Assembly: GCA_022478985.1 (NCBI GenBank)
Contig: JAKSZP010000098.1
Coordinates: 124,001-188,000, forward strand
DNA length: 64,000 nucleotides
Source of the DNA: Massospora cicadina
Taxonomy: Eukaryota; Entomophthoromycota; Entomophthoromycetes; Entomophthorales; Entomophthoraceae
Direction of reading: 5' to 3'
Below, piece after piece: positions 41,881 to 53,626 of the stretch. How positions within the stretch are numbered: the stretch's first letter is position 1; the number at the start of each line of letters is the position of its first letter. The translations under genes were made by a program, and so were the position numbers. A model generated the notes under the pieces. The model did not search any database, was not told the origin of the DNA, and was given only the letters and a program-made list of their open reading frames with translations.

Positions 41881-42590
41881 TGTATCAAAAAGAGTGGTTT
41901 GGAGGTAAATGATGAAAAGATCTGTCAAAAGACCCTGGTCAATTCACAGTGGAACCCCTTATATTGGGGTATCTATTCTATTAATATTTGTGCAAATAAA
42001 ATGAGTCTGGATGGTCAGATTGCACCAAATTGTTGGCCAAGTCTTGGAAGTTCATTGGAGGCTCCTCATCAGGCCACTTATAAATTTAGTATAGCCTACA
42101 CCGCGGAGACTGGCCTTTTTTATAGGGCCAGAGGGGGTCCAACAAGTTGTAAATCATTCAGCCCACATATTGGGAAAATATATCAAACCTTACCACACAA
42201 ATCTATTATACCTGCCTTCCATCGGCCATCCCGTCAAAGAAAAATGAGTTTGAACGATCTGATTGGTCCACAGCTCTTATAATCTAATTCAGATTCACAT
42301 AGCTTATAATGAATTTTTCATCTGACTCACTTCGAGCTTCAAAGCAATTCAAATACACAGCATACCAATATTGGGAGGGTTCTTTTTCACTCCCTTCACC
42401 ACCTCTAGTAAATATACAAAACCCAGCTTTTTTAGTTTTATTAGTGGCTTATTAATTTTAGTTTATGTGGGGTAAAATCCCTAAAGTAATTACTCTAGCA
42501 GCTACTGTTACTAAACTCTCATCACTGCTAAATTGTTAGAACCTGGGGACAACAAGCACCAGCGAGCAAAACACTGCCCAGATTCCAACA
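41881..42590 (+). repeat. Element I 5' LTR
   Basis: Begins TGTATCAAAAAGAGTGG exactly where B/C homology stops and ends GATTCCAACA, followed by AG and the primer site. TATAAA at 42079-42084 could be the promoter. No partner LTR was found in the window because I is truncated at about 45.77 kb. So the left boundary rests on loss of C homology and the TG...CA ends. Confidence 0.6.
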
Positions 42591-42592
42591 AG

Positions 42593-42610
42593 TGGTGCTC
42601 ACTACAAGGG
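42593..42610 (+). promoter_or_regulatory. Element I primer binding site
   Basis: TGGTGCTCACTACAAGGG, the cleanest copy of the shared primer site in the window, two bases after the LTR end. Confidence 0.75.
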
Positions 42611-42879
42611 CACCTGTACACCACACTCTTTCACCTAAAATGGGGGGCGGTCAAGTGAGCAATCCCCCTTCCCCTCCTTAATATTATAACTCAATAATAG
42701 TTGTTCTTGTAAAACAACTAGCCAGCGCCTTATCACGACTCAAGAAGCTTGAGCAGAGCCCCTCTCTAGCTTCTCCTGAAGCTTCTGCTGTTGTTTCTGC
42801 TTTCAATTGGCGTGCCCTTGTCTCCTTTAAACCCCATTTAAAGATAGTTTATCCCAGGTGAAGGCAGCATCACTTCGTT

Positions 42880-44130
42880 TCTATATGTTTATGAATCTTC
42901 CATGGATGGCACAATGGATCATAAAAAAATCAAGCACATCCTCCCTTGCTTAAGTTGCATGGTGCAAGAGATTATGGTTCCCAGAATGGCCAACCTCAGC
43001 ACCTGGGAGGAGGTTAAACAAGCTCTTATAAAAGAATTCAGCTCCACCCAGAGTTTACAAAGGCAAAAACAGATCTTCATGTGCATTAGTCTGCAAGAGG
43101 GAGAACCAATTTTCTTTTTGTTGAGCGATTCTATAGTAAAGCTCAACCTCTACTGCTTGCAAAAATGCTAACACTGGATAATGCCGTTGTGGATATCTTG
43201 CCCAGAATAGAATCCAATCCCTCCTTGGTAATGTATACCATTTAAGTCAAGCGCTCTTTCTTCATGTACTCGATATCAAGGAGGCCTTTCTTACGGTGGT
43301 TAAAATGTATGAATTGACCCTACGCAAGGAGCTCTAAGGCCAGCATTTACTTCAACCCCTTTAGCCTCTTTTACGGCTGCTTCCTCTTAGAACCCTGCTC
43401 CTGTAGAGCTGGCGCCACTCAATGCTTCTCCATACCATGAAGATAGCCAGAGGATAATGGTAGTGACGGGTCAGTGCTACCCTCCGTCTTCAGCTCAAAA
43501 AAGCCAGTTGGTAAATGCTGTCATCCCTTTGCCTTGCCCTCCTCCTTCTTCAGAGCGAACTTCTATGGTGGATCAATTGTAACATCCCGCCAAGCCGCTG
43601 TCTCTACCCTCTTCATATTCTCCTTGGGTTGGCCCTTGTTCAAAACCTGAGGCCATGGGGAAAGCCAAACCTGCTACTTCAAAGGCTATAATCAAAGCCG
43701 TTACAATCTTAACGCCTCCTCAAAAGGTTAACAAGGTGGATGAAAACCCCAGGGCCTACCCTGCAATAAGGGAAGCCCTGAGCCTACCTTACATCCTACA
43801 GGCTCCTTTACATGCATTAATAACCCCTCTGATGATGAATTTGATGGGGTTTGTGAAGATGTCGGTTACTCTATATTGGGAGCTCCCATTAAGGTGGAGG
43901 TACCTGACAAACTAAACCCGGAAAGGGTGCACACAGCTAGGACACCCCATCAAATCTATCTCCGTCAAGTGTTGAGGGGTTTTGAGATTATTGACACTTC
44001 CAGTGTTGCCTACCATCTCATTGCTCCGCTGATCCAATCCACTCAATGTGTTCATACCCTGCAGTCTATCTAGGAAAAGTACCCTGAAACTGCCAAACAA
44101 CTTGCCTCTACTCTCCAGCTAAAAAAGGTC
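42880..44130 (+). pseudogene. Element I gag, broken
   Basis: The frame 42902-43171 reads MANLSTWEEVKQALIKEFSS and QRQKQIFMCISLQEGEPIFF, the spacing of a gypsy-type gag capsid C-terminal half (W-x-x-x-K-x-x-L-x-x-x-F, then Q-x-x-x-E). Proline-rich text follows (43380-43870) and then QIYLRQVLRGFEIIDTSSVA (43950) leading into protease. No CCHC knuckle is recognised. This gag differs from that of F/G. Confidence 0.6.
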
Positions 44131-44155
44131 TTACTCTTTCCCCCAACTTGGGTAG

Positions 44156-44431
44156 ATGTTAAGAAAAGTGGAGTTCATATTCAACGGAGTACAGTTCACA
44201 GCTAGCTTGGACATTGGATCCCCTGTGAACGTTGTGTCATCTAAACTCATGAAAAAGGTTAAGTTAGCCCCTGACCTTGACTACACCCAAGAGTTTGTTA
44301 CTTCCAGTCCCTCCAACATGTGTGCTATTGATGCCTACTCTTCTTTGCCCATCCTTTTTGAAAAGCACATATTGTCAGCCCCAGCGGTGGCTTTGGCTAA
44401 TAACACCTATGATCTAATCATTGATACATAG
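44156..44431 (+). pseudogene. Element I aspartic protease
   Basis: Open frame: FNGVQFTASLDIGSPVNVVS then SKLMKKVKLAPDLDYTQEFV. The active site D-T-G reads D-I-G (44210-44218), one base from Thr. The C-terminal block SAPAVALANNTYDLIIDT ends at a stop. Start taken as the first Met of the open stretch; the real gene is continuous with gag. Confidence 0.75.
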
Positions 44432-44529
44432 TTAATGATCGAGTATGAAGGGCTCAATAACTTGAAGAAGGGCTATCTCTCCCTTCTTAACTATGAAGCT
44501 CCTTTGATTCTGACTAATAACGAGATTAA

Positions 44530-44960
44530 TAAAAAGGAATAGGCTTGCACAGTTGAATACCCCTCCTCCGCCTTGTCCAACTACACTACACCACGGTGGG
44601 ACAAAATATAAAGATGTTCCCTCATTCATTGGATGTCCTAGATGGTATTCCCTTCTATGCGTCTGAAGAGGTAGTAATCAAGGCGGTTTAACAAAGGGTA
44701 GTTGACACTAATATTACTATACAAATCCCACACCTGCTTATTGCATTTAATCAACATTGAAGGATTAACCATCTTGATCCCAGAGTATTGTCAGGCGTGG
44801 TAGACCCAGCATATCAGCGACCTATAATTCGTGCATGGGAATCTTACCCAGAAGGACATGGTCGTCAAGAAGCATCAGGAGATCAGAATATGCCTTCTTA
44901 TTCCCATTGAAGGCATCCAGAAAGTTCACTGTATCAGGCCTATGGCAGATATGGGCCTAC
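44530..44960 (+). pseudogene. Element I dUTPase-like domain, keeps the Asp
   Basis: After protease: ITIQIPHLLIAF (near 44715), a GLTILIPEYCQAW-type strand and GVVDPAYQRPI (from 44794), which retains the GV(I/V)D aspartate and the Y of the substrate loop. A +1 shift leads to GNLTQKDMVVKKHQEIRICL and LIPIEGIQKV, matching the dUTPase end (N-x-(S/T)-x-x-x-x-x-V-K-K-G-x-(R/Q)-I-A-Q-L-I). It is the only copy here with the catalytic Asp, but it is frameshifted. Confidence 0.65.
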
Positions 44961-45049
44961 CTGCTGATCAATCGTTATGTACTCTGCCCACTGCTCATAT
45001 CTCTAACTATTTAACCCCCGCTGAGCTTAATAAGGACCATTCTTTACTG

Positions 45050-45775
45050 GAGTCTTATAGCGACATATTCTCCATATCTGATACTGATTAGGGACATATG
45101 AAGGGTTGGACTCATACCATTGATGGCAAGGATGCTCGCCCTATCCAATCCAAACCCTATTGCAAGTCAAAGTTTGAAGAGCAACTGATGTGAACAGAGT
45201 TAAAACAGTTACTGAAGTGAGGTTGCTGGCGCCATCCCAAAGTCCTTGGTCATCCCCTCTCTTGCTTATAAAAAATAAAAATGGAGGTCATTGGGTAGTT
45301 ATGGACTACCGCAAATTGAAATAACCTCACAAATAAGGAAAGCTATCCTATCCCCTGCATTGACGACGCCCTAGACCAACTATCTTGCTCTAATTTATTT
45401 TCCGCCGTGGACTTGGCTAACAGTTATCACCAAATGGACCTCTCTCCCCAAGATCAGGAGAAATGCGTTATTTGCAGTGAAGGTCTTTTCCAACCCCCTA
45501 TACTTCTTCAAGGGTTGTAAAATGCGCCCACAACTTTCCTGCAAGCCATGTACCATATCCTACAGGACCTGAAACTAAGTTGCATAATCGTTTATCTCAA
45601 TGATATCATGGTGTTAACTAAGATTTTCAACTAAAATTTTACTCACCTTAAGGAGGTTTTTCAGCACCTATAAGAGTCCAATATCAAATTAAAATCCAAA
45701 TGCACCCTTTTCCAGAGGAAATTAAAATTTCCTGGACACGCCATCTCTGTTGAAGTTTTTGGCCTAATTTGGATG
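45050..45775 (+). pseudogene. Element I reverse transcriptase, truncated
   Basis: LLIKNKNGGHWVVMDYRKLK (45260), FSAVDLANSYHQMDLSPQDQ (45400; first catalytic Asp) and LSCIIVYLNDIMVLTKIF (45575), where YLDD reads YLND: the second-to-last Asp became Asn. The thumb IKLKSKCTLFQRKLKFPGHA (45685) is the last recognisable part; alignment ends near 45775 where D LTR begins. RNase H and integrase are missing. Confidence 0.8.
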
Positions 45776-45789
45776 GCTGGTTCTTTTTA

Positions 45790-46624
45790 TGTGGTAAGGC
45801 AGAGCTTCGAGCATCTATTGTATGGTGACAATTCACCAGACTGTGATAATAATTAAGAAATAACTACTTGATAATAACACTTCAAAGCCATATTCTTCAG
45901 TCGTTACTTGTAAAATGCACGCTGCCCAGATCCTTCTGATCCAAAGTAAATTCTTGACTTAATACAACATAAAGTTTTAAATAAAAAAGCATATAGATTA
46001 AACTACTAACCTGGTGGTGATAGTTGAATGTACTTTATTAGTTTAAACTTGGAGATAATTTATAGGATTTGAAGTTTGCCACATCTTACCCATGACGCCT
46101 CATTTTCAGAGGCACTTGACCAGAGAAAAACGTAATAGTTCACATGAGAGTCTATATTTTTTTGACTCAGTGGAATCTCACACAGCCTCAGGGTCAGTGT
46201 AAATTTGTAATATCAAAAGACAACTTTTCTGACGTGTCTGCAAATAGCTGAACCAACGCTTCTCTCAAGCAATCAGCAGCACATACCAAGGTGATTTGTA
46301 CCACCAATTAGTAATTAATGCGATTAAAAACTTGATCAACGTTAAAAACTAATTTTGACATGGACAACAAAGCCCACATTCCTGAGTTATCAAGTCAACT
46401 ATTATTATTAAGTCTGACTTAACCAACAAAGCCCTCAGCCCATGTCATCATAGTTAAATATTATTAAGTGGAATTACTAGGCCGCGGATCCCAAGCTTTA
46501 CATAATCATAATATTCCTGATCCATAATTACTGATATCTAATATGATCCATAATGAATTAAGCATATTAACATTATTATGTCCCTATCAAATATCCAATG
46601 ATTAGGTCCAGTCAACTACTCAAC
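45790..46624 (-). repeat. Element D 3' LTR
   Basis: Right edge ACTCAACA at 46624, followed by CTTCTCCCGCCTTG (minus strand CAAGGCGGGAGAAG, a polypurine tract), the same plan as E1 (CCAACA then CATCTCCCTTCTT). The left edge is taken at TGTGGTAAGGC, where element I RT ends, and is tentative. No partner LTR is visible in the window. No ORF. Confidence 0.5.
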
Positions 46625-46699
46625 ACTTCTCCCGCCTTGACTGGATAAAAGCGGCGGGTACCCTTTTTATGGGTCACAACGTCTAATTTTTGCAGTCTT

Positions 46700-47890
46700 C
46701 AAAGTATGAACATTATTGATAGCCTTTTGGCCTCAGACAGATGAGTCTTCCTAAGACTGAGCAGGTCCATGTGGCACACTATGGTCAACTTGGGCGTGTT
46801 GCCAACGATTTCTCAGGCTGGATTGACCAGCTACGCTTCCATGGTACCTGAGATTTCATCTTTGCATCCTGCTGTGATTACACCAATAACTGATGAACCT
46901 GAGCAGGCCCCTTGGCTTTGAGTACTGTCCATCAAACATCCCAATGGGTTGAGCAAGATCCTCCTTTGACTCTCTATTTAACTCTTCAGGCTTTTAAATC
47001 CAGTCAGCCCCATGAAACCATTATCCAGCATCAATTTGCTTCCAATGAGGATCTCCTTCCTGACTTATTGTTTCCCTTTTTCACATCTTCCCTTCCAACA
47101 ATCTTGCTTCCTCCTTACATGCAGGCAGTGTGGCCTCATTGGGTTTTAAGCTTAATTTGATGTCAGAGCTTGTAAATGCCTACTTGTCATCTGCACTTGC
47201 TAACGGGCCTGAGGTTGCCACATATGATATTTTTGAGGCCAATCAGGCTCTTATTTTTGCTAACTCAGTTTCTAGGCTTTGGTGTGAACCTGCTATGATA
47301 CATACCAAATTACATGTCCCATTGGGCTCAAGACTTGGTTCTCAAATATTGGCACATCCTAGTGTTATAGAAAGCCCTTTGCAAAAAGCTTGGCGAAAGG
47401 GATTCCTGAAAAGTATGTCTCACAGATGGATTTTCTGGGCGCGTGTGTTCATTTCCCTCCTTCCTCACTCCCTACTGATTCATACCTGACATGTGCAAGG
47501 TTTTAGATAAGGCGAGTTTGCAGATGTTTCATACAAAAATGTTCCTCCCCCAGTTTTCCCCTGCCTTGAAAGCCTTCTTTCTGACTGTATCTTCCTTTCT
47601 GCAGCATTTACTCTTGAGTCAAACCTTTCGCGCCTGTTCTGAAGTCCCTTCCAATGGTCTTTCCCTTTAGTTCAATGTTATTTCTTAAGACAACAAGGCC
47701 AGCATGCCTGGTGCTGACTTTTTTTTGGGTTTAGCACATCTATGACAGGGTCTGGATAGTTGAGACTTGTATGAGCTTTGCATTTCTCTGATTCTGCTAC
47801 AAGATTCCCTGGTTCAATCTCACTCTCCTCCCCCTCCCAAAGAAGGGTTACCTAGTTCCAGTGATAATGAGGCATCAAATCTCTGAATTA
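46700..47890 (+). pseudogene. Element D antisense ORF (function unknown)
   Basis: Plus-strand frames opposite to D pol: 46912-47160 (FASNEDLLPDLLFPFFTSSL, then PPYMQAVWPHWV) and 47130-47489 (ELVNAYLSSALANGPEVATY, then DIFEANQALIFANSVSRLWC). The latter has the pattern of the E1 segment ELKAQVTEALSIALNSSNLE...ILDRDVAAYALQFAGQ at the equivalent place. The end, near 47880, is acidic (KEGLPSSSDNEASNL). Homology to the E antisense protein is suggestive, not proven. Confidence 0.45.
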
Positions 47891-48045
47891 AATCTTTATG
47901 TTCTAATATTGTTTGTCTTTTTTATCTTTTAATATTTTTATCATTAATATTATATTTATTTTGATATTTTATTATTTTATTATTATTTTTTCTTTTTCTT
48001 TTTCACTTTTTTTTGTATTATTATTCTTTATGATATGGATGAAGA
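47891..48045 (-). repeat. AT-rich tract after D integrase
   Basis: T-rich on the plus strand (poly-T blocks near 47995-48015), so A-rich in element orientation. Same position as the A-rich tract of A, E1 and F. No hairpin units are obvious here. Confidence 0.45.
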
Positions 48046-49045
48046 AACATAGCATGTACTTGATTCACAACCCAGCCGCCTTGATCCTTAAAGTATATAC
48101 ATCTTTGGTTGATTTCTCTAATATAATAAACAGACCTTTCCAAAGTGAGGCCAGATTGTGTGTGGCCTCCGGTATGAGTGTCACAATATACTGCTAAGTC
48201 TCCTTCCTTGAACTTAAACACCATAGCTCATTTAGTGTCATCATAACTCTTCTGACTAATTTTTCAACTGATCACGTTTTGATAGGCTTCAGATTGCAAC
48301 TTGATTTGGGTCTTCGCCAGTTGCTTAACTTAATAATTTGGGCTAATTGCTTCAGTTGAACTGAGTACTGAATAAAATAATGGAGGCAGAACAAGCTATC
48401 TACCGAACAGAAGTCAAAATGGAGAGTGGCGTGTGCTGCTGTGGTGTCCAATATTGTATGCAAACTTGGTACACTTATGGAAGTAGCCCATTATGAAGGC
48501 GCAGAGGCTGTGTTTTGAGTAATATGCCGACTAAAGTGCCATTTACTCGTTCTAACATACAATTAGTCTCAGGATGTATGTTGCTGACAACACTCCTTTG
48601 ATAGACATTAATTCATTTAACTGTTGTACCATCTGTGCAGTAAAATTCGTGCCATTGTCTGTCAAGCACTTCTGGGGGAGTCTGTGCTTATAAATAATAT
48701 TATACTTAATGAACTTGACAGTAGTCAGAAACCTGACATCTTGAATTGCTTTCACTTACACCCATTTTTTCAGATGCTTGATAGCAACAATTATTTATTT
48801 GTTGCCTAGGCTACTCACAGGCAAAGGGCCAACTACATCAATTGACACGGTATGTCAGGCCCAGTTGGGTTTGATCAAATGAAGTTTCACATCTGACTTC
48901 ATAGGTTTTGCAATTTTTCATAAATGACATTTATTGAGTACGTCTCAGATATTAAATCACATGGAATCCCAATAGTGTATTGATGAAATTAATTTTAGCT
49001 TTTTGGTCAATCCTCCATGCCTGATGGCCTTGTGCACTTGTGTAA
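48046..49045 (-). pseudogene. Element D integrase, cut by E2
   Basis: On the minus strand: HTVSIDVVGPLPVSSLGNK (near 48850) with the first catalytic Asp; KAIQDVRFLTTVKFIKYNII; LPQKCLTDNGTNFTAQMVQQ (48690) with the second Asp; LNELMSIKGVLSATYI. The C-terminal part (48224-48021) reads MVFKFKEGDLAVYCDTHTGG. The upstream end meets E2 at 49045; it joins VHKAIRHGGLTKKLKLISS to the sequence at 57364. The Glu part is disrupted. Confidence 0.85.
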
Positions 49046-50208
49046 TGTAAAAATTTATATATTTTCTGATTATTCTCAGCCAATAACCCCTATAAATATA
49101 TTACTTGCACAGTTTTGGGTTTTATGCAATTCTCTGCATTGTATGATAGTAGTTGATATAATCATTGATAATAGTATGGCGACTATTATCCATAGTTGAA
49201 AGAGTATTAGATTTCAGTCCAACGCTCAGCCAGTATTTCTACTCAAAATACTTATGATTTCCTGAATAGGGATTTGTCCCCTTTTACCACCTAACTCGAT
49301 CCATGCTCAGAGCCCTGTTTAAAGTTTCTCTGTGACACACAGTCGGCAGCAATCCCCAATTTGATTCAGCTTCTTCTCTGGATCCCCATTCAGATCCTTA
49401 CTCTTTATCCCAAAGAGTCTCCCAAATATTGCACACAGCAATGATATCCTTGAGAAAGAATAAAATAAATGTATTCTGATAAAGTTTGCTAAGCTCATAC
49501 TCTTTTAAAAGTGATCTGGTATTTTTTTGATCCTCTAGTAAAAGTGATCTGGTAATTTTTAATGTTTATTAGTGAATTAATAAAGAAATTTATAATGGGG
49601 AATTCGGCGCCCAAACCCCAGTTGGCACCTCCTCAATGAAATGGCAGCCGTTGCCATTGAATCCCATCCTCATCTCAGCAGCGATGGTCTTCCCCATCCT
49701 GGCTAGGATTCCATCATTGGACATCCTCGAGACCTAAGATGGAAAGAGTTGGAAAATGTGTCCCTAACGTTTTCCTCTCAATCCAAGTGAACCAACCATA
49801 TTTGGCAAGCGACCTGCTTAGGTAATGGGGCTTGTTACCCATTAAGTCAGGTCGTGAACCAACTGATAGATTTGCTAGTTTCAGGCGGCATCACTCACCT
49901 TTTAACTTACTCCTTAAATTTCCAATTGGTTGGTGATGAAACCCAACCCATCCCAATCAGTACACCTGATAGTTAATCAACTATCATATGCCCCTATTTC
50001 GTCAGCAACTCTGCCCAATAAAATCTTAAGCATTCATCCAGATCAATCCCTGATAGATCTGATCAGGTGAATAACCTAAAATCCTCCAAACATAGTTACC
50101 CTGAAATCAGGGTCAACTGATATCCAATTCACCTCTCATTAGGGAATTGTCCCCTAGTGATTCCTGGTTTTCTATCCAGCTGTAAATATGGTCAAATATC
50201 CCAAAACA
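49046..50208 (-). repeat. E2 3' LTR
   Basis: 1163 bp, TGTAAAAATTTATAT to ATCCCAAAACA. Contains the AT-tailed micro-insertion at 49522-49538. The minus-strand polypurine tract GCCAAGAAGGATG lies next to it (50209-50221). Confidence 0.88.
49522..49538 (-). mobile_element. Reverse-oriented micro-insertion in E2 LTR
   Basis: Minus strand reads CTAGAGGATC followed by A residues. It is flanked by perfect copies of TAAAAGTGATCTGGTA (49506-49521 and 49539-49554). The other E2 LTR has the same insertion at about 56672-56686 with decayed left repeat, and the E1 LTRs lack it. So it entered the LTR of the E2 source element before its last transposition. Confidence 0.6.
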
Positions 50209-51960
50209 TCCTTCTTGGCTAGTTTTCCAGCAAGAAAAAGATCAGGGCAAGAGAACACTGCTTCAGACACTCGTTTGAATAAATCATTTGCTCAAGAGGA
50301 GTATAATCACCAGTACTCAACGCTGCTCAGGACAACCTTCATCATGTGGCTCTCTTCCTCTTCCTCCTTGCTACTGCCTACTCAGAGCGCGATCCCCACA
50401 ACCTTCTGTCATGCTGGGATGATCAATTTACTTATGACAATATTAATCCCAGGATCCAGTTTTCCCTGTGTCAGGGCATATGCCCACTGTCATATTCAAG
50501 AATTCTTGGTCTGGCATCCTCAATTTCCTGATTTTCTCCTCATCCTCGACAGGAGATTCTTGCCATCAATGTTCATTTTGTGGCACAATTAAGAATGCTC
50601 ATTTACGTTTGCCCTTGTTATTTTCTTCTAATAACCTCTTGGCTCATATCATTCTTAATTCTTCTCTGGAGAGCTTATTCCATTAATTTTGAGATTAATT
50701 TCTCCAAAATTGGAGATTAATTGATTTCAGAATGCATAATGTTGACTATCATATAAGTCTGACATCCCCCTCTCATCCAGCTCATATGTCAAATTCTGAG
50801 TCGCGGTACCAACACCTGCTCAATAGTTTTTCTGATCATGATCTTTGGCTCTTCTAGCAGATGAGTTGAACTGCGTGATGAAGCCATTTCTAGGGTCCTT
50901 ACAAGACTCATAATCTTAGTCAAGTACCAGTGGCTAGTCCTTCTGTGGAATTATTGGAAATGGTAACCAACCCAGCTGAAACCAGGTTAGCAATTGTCTC
51001 GAATAACTCGCAGCCCATCCTTCCTCTGTCATCAATTTTAGGGTTATATTTTGAGACTCTCCTGGATTCAGTTCCATTCACAAATATTCCTAAAATCGTC
51101 ATTGAACCTCTTGAAGTAATGCCTTTTGCTCTTTATTGTTCATTCCTTGCTGGATCAGACTTATTTCCATAATTCCTCTTCCAACTTGGTCAATATTACA
51201 AGCCAGTTGTCTTGGCCACTGAACTCACCATCAGCAACAGCGTACATTTCGAACTACCCTATGCAGAATTAAGGGCCCAAGTCACCGAGGCTTTGTCTAT
51301 AGCTCTGAATTTTTCAAATCTTGAAATCATCTTAGATAGAGATGTTGCAGCCTATGCTCTTCGCTTTTCCAGCCAAGTACTTCAAGGTTGGGCCACAAAA
51401 CTTCCAGCCTTCCCAGTTTCTATCATTATTTCTGATTCAGCTTCTGAGAAGCTCATAGTCAATACTTGCAGGATGCCATTCACTCTTTGCATGACTATCT
51501 CATTTCTGGTGCATCCCATTGGTATCTTACACTGATGGCTTTGATAGGGGGCATGATTCAGCAACCCCTATCTAGTATCCCTTACTCGTTGCCAGCCCAT
51601 ATGTTTGGTGTTCTTGATGAAGCCCATCGGCAAGTGCTCAAGACCAATCTTCCTGCTCTGGTGCCATATCAGGATTACTCAGAGTTATTTGCTGAATGAC
51701 TCTTCTTGTACTTTTTCTTTCCTCCCTGCTCCGGGGTATTGCATTTATTTTCTTTTTACATTTTAATTTCCCTTCCCCTAGTCACTTTCTCACAGGGATC
51801 TTCATCCGCTCAATGAACTTGGTTTCATGTAGTATAGCCCTCACTAGCATCCGATCTCACATAGATTTTGACAGATTATTCACTACTACTATGATACATC
51901 CTCCATCCCCCAAGAGGCGACATAGGTGGAATCATCCCCAAATTAAGGATAATCAATATA
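50209..51960 (+). pseudogene. E2 antisense ORF (function unknown)
   Basis: Plus-strand counterpart of the E1 ORF. Pieces: 50188-50592 and shifted frames to 50686, including SCHQCSFCGTIKNAHL; 50930-51172 (ASPSVELLEMVTNPAETRLA); 51212-51535 (ELRAQVTEALSIALNFSNLE, ILDRDVAAYALRF); 51466-51699 (MQDAIHSLHDYLISGASHWY, FGVLDEAHRQVLKTNLPALV); and SIRSHIDFDRLFTT leading to HPPSPKRRHRWNHPQIKDNQ near 51940. Frameshifts are few, so about 500 residues can be followed. The stop after DNQ in E1 is lost here. Confidence 0.6.
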
Positions 51961-52330
51961 AAATAAATAATTATAAAAATACATCAGTTATCTTTGCGTT
52001 TTTTAATAACCTTTTTTACAATATTTTTATCAATCTTTCAATTTTCTTCTTCTATTTTCCAAAAACTTGTCCTTTTTTCAGTTCAGCGGTCCACCTTTTT
52101 TATTCCCCCAAACTGGATCCTAGGTATACTTATACCTACCAGTATTCTATGGTTCAGAGGTCTTACTTTTCAAAGACTTACCCATTTATATTGGTTCAGA
52201 GTTCTTTTTTCGGACTTGACCAAATCATTAGGACATACCCAACTTAATGGTTCAGAAGTCCTTTGGAAACTCTTTTTTATTATTTTTTCCCTCAATTCAT
52301 TAATTTAAATACTTAGCATGGACTTGATTT
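51961..52330 (-). repeat. E2 AT-rich tract and hairpin array
   Basis: AT-rich 51955-52070, then CTGAACC-type units to 52280 (for example AACTTAATGGTTCAGAAGTCC near 52235 on the plus strand). Corresponds to E1 33150-33480. Confidence 0.55.
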
Positions 52331-53620
52331 ACTACCCTTCTATCCAGGAGGTTCTTGATGGAGTAGGCGTCCATCACCATCTTGCAATAATCTCAAATTG
52401 ACCTGACCACAACGCATCCAATTTGGTTCTTCTCATGAAACCATGCATAACGTAATAGGCAACTCTTTCGCCTATTTGGTATTCTGATAAGGCTAGTTGG
52501 TTCTTATTGTCCATCATTTTTTCTCATATTCTTTTCTTCAAAGTCATATTAAATGCTTGCAATTGCATTTTAATCAGGATATTCATCAAACAGTTTAGGT
52601 ATTGCTTGCCACTCATCCCCAATGTTGGTTCCACCACCAAATATAAAATTGGCGGCAATGAGGCCTTCCTCCTGTATAGCAACTCAAACAGCATTTTCCC
52701 TGTCGCCATATGATGACTTATGTTGTATGAAAACGTCACTGAACTGAGGTGCATTCCCCATGCAGAAGTTCTTCCTGCGACCAGCTTCTTCAGCATCACA
52801 GCCATCATCCCATTAACTCGTTCTAACAGTCCGTTTGACTCTGGCCAATAGGGAACAGACATGACTCCTTGAATCCCCATTATCTCATTTAACCGTGGGA
52901 TCACATGAGATGTGAAATTTGTCCCATTGTCACTCAGCAGGACCTGCAGGCATCCATGTCAGTACACTACTTGATCCAGGATGAACTACGCAGTATTGGT
53001 AGCATCTAATTTCGCCAGGGCCTTCATCTTGACCCATTTTGTCAGATGATCAATTGCAACTATTATGTACTTGACTCCCTCTGTGATCATCATCAGTGGT
53101 CTCATCACGTCGATGGACACCATATGCCAAGCAAATCCAGGGCAGACCAGTCAGTATCCAGTCATATTATTATGTGGTTTGTGCAACTGGAACTCTACAC
53201 AGCAAGCCAAATAGTCCGCAACATTGTAGTTGATGGTCTCCCAGTAGTACTGGAAATTTGGTAGGTCATTTTTTTCAGGCCTCCATGTCCAATAACCTTA
53301 TGAGCAGCTTGTATGATAGCTGCTCATTCTGACATCTTTGGAAATAGTAATCGCTTCCCATTGATAGTTTTGAAAACTTGTCCAACCATGGTCTCAGTGT
53401 TTTCCATTGCTTTTCAAAGTGCACCTTGGATTTCTCAGGGATCATTCCCAATTTCTCCGTTGACCATTCTCTGGAATAGCTCATCCGCCTGCTGGTATAC
53501 CATCTGGACCATTAGTAACTGCAATAAGCCATCCACATTCTGATGATAAGCCACCGCTTGGTGGACTATCTCATAATCATAAGCCTGTAACTTTAGTGCA
53601 CATTGGACCAGTCATCCTTT
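52331..53620 (-). pseudogene. E2 integrase, broken
   Basis: The frame 52904-52524 reads MIPRLNEIMGIQGVMSVPYW, PESNGLLERVNGMMAVMLKK (catalytic Glu) and VTFSYNISHHMATGKMLFEL. Upstream on the same strand LSDNGTNFTS (near 52930) and VSIDVMRPL (near 53110) hold the two aspartates. The zinc-finger part near 53.2 kb carries stops. 52921-53669 is near-identical to E1. Confidence 0.88.
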
Positions 53621-53626
53621 TGGTTC

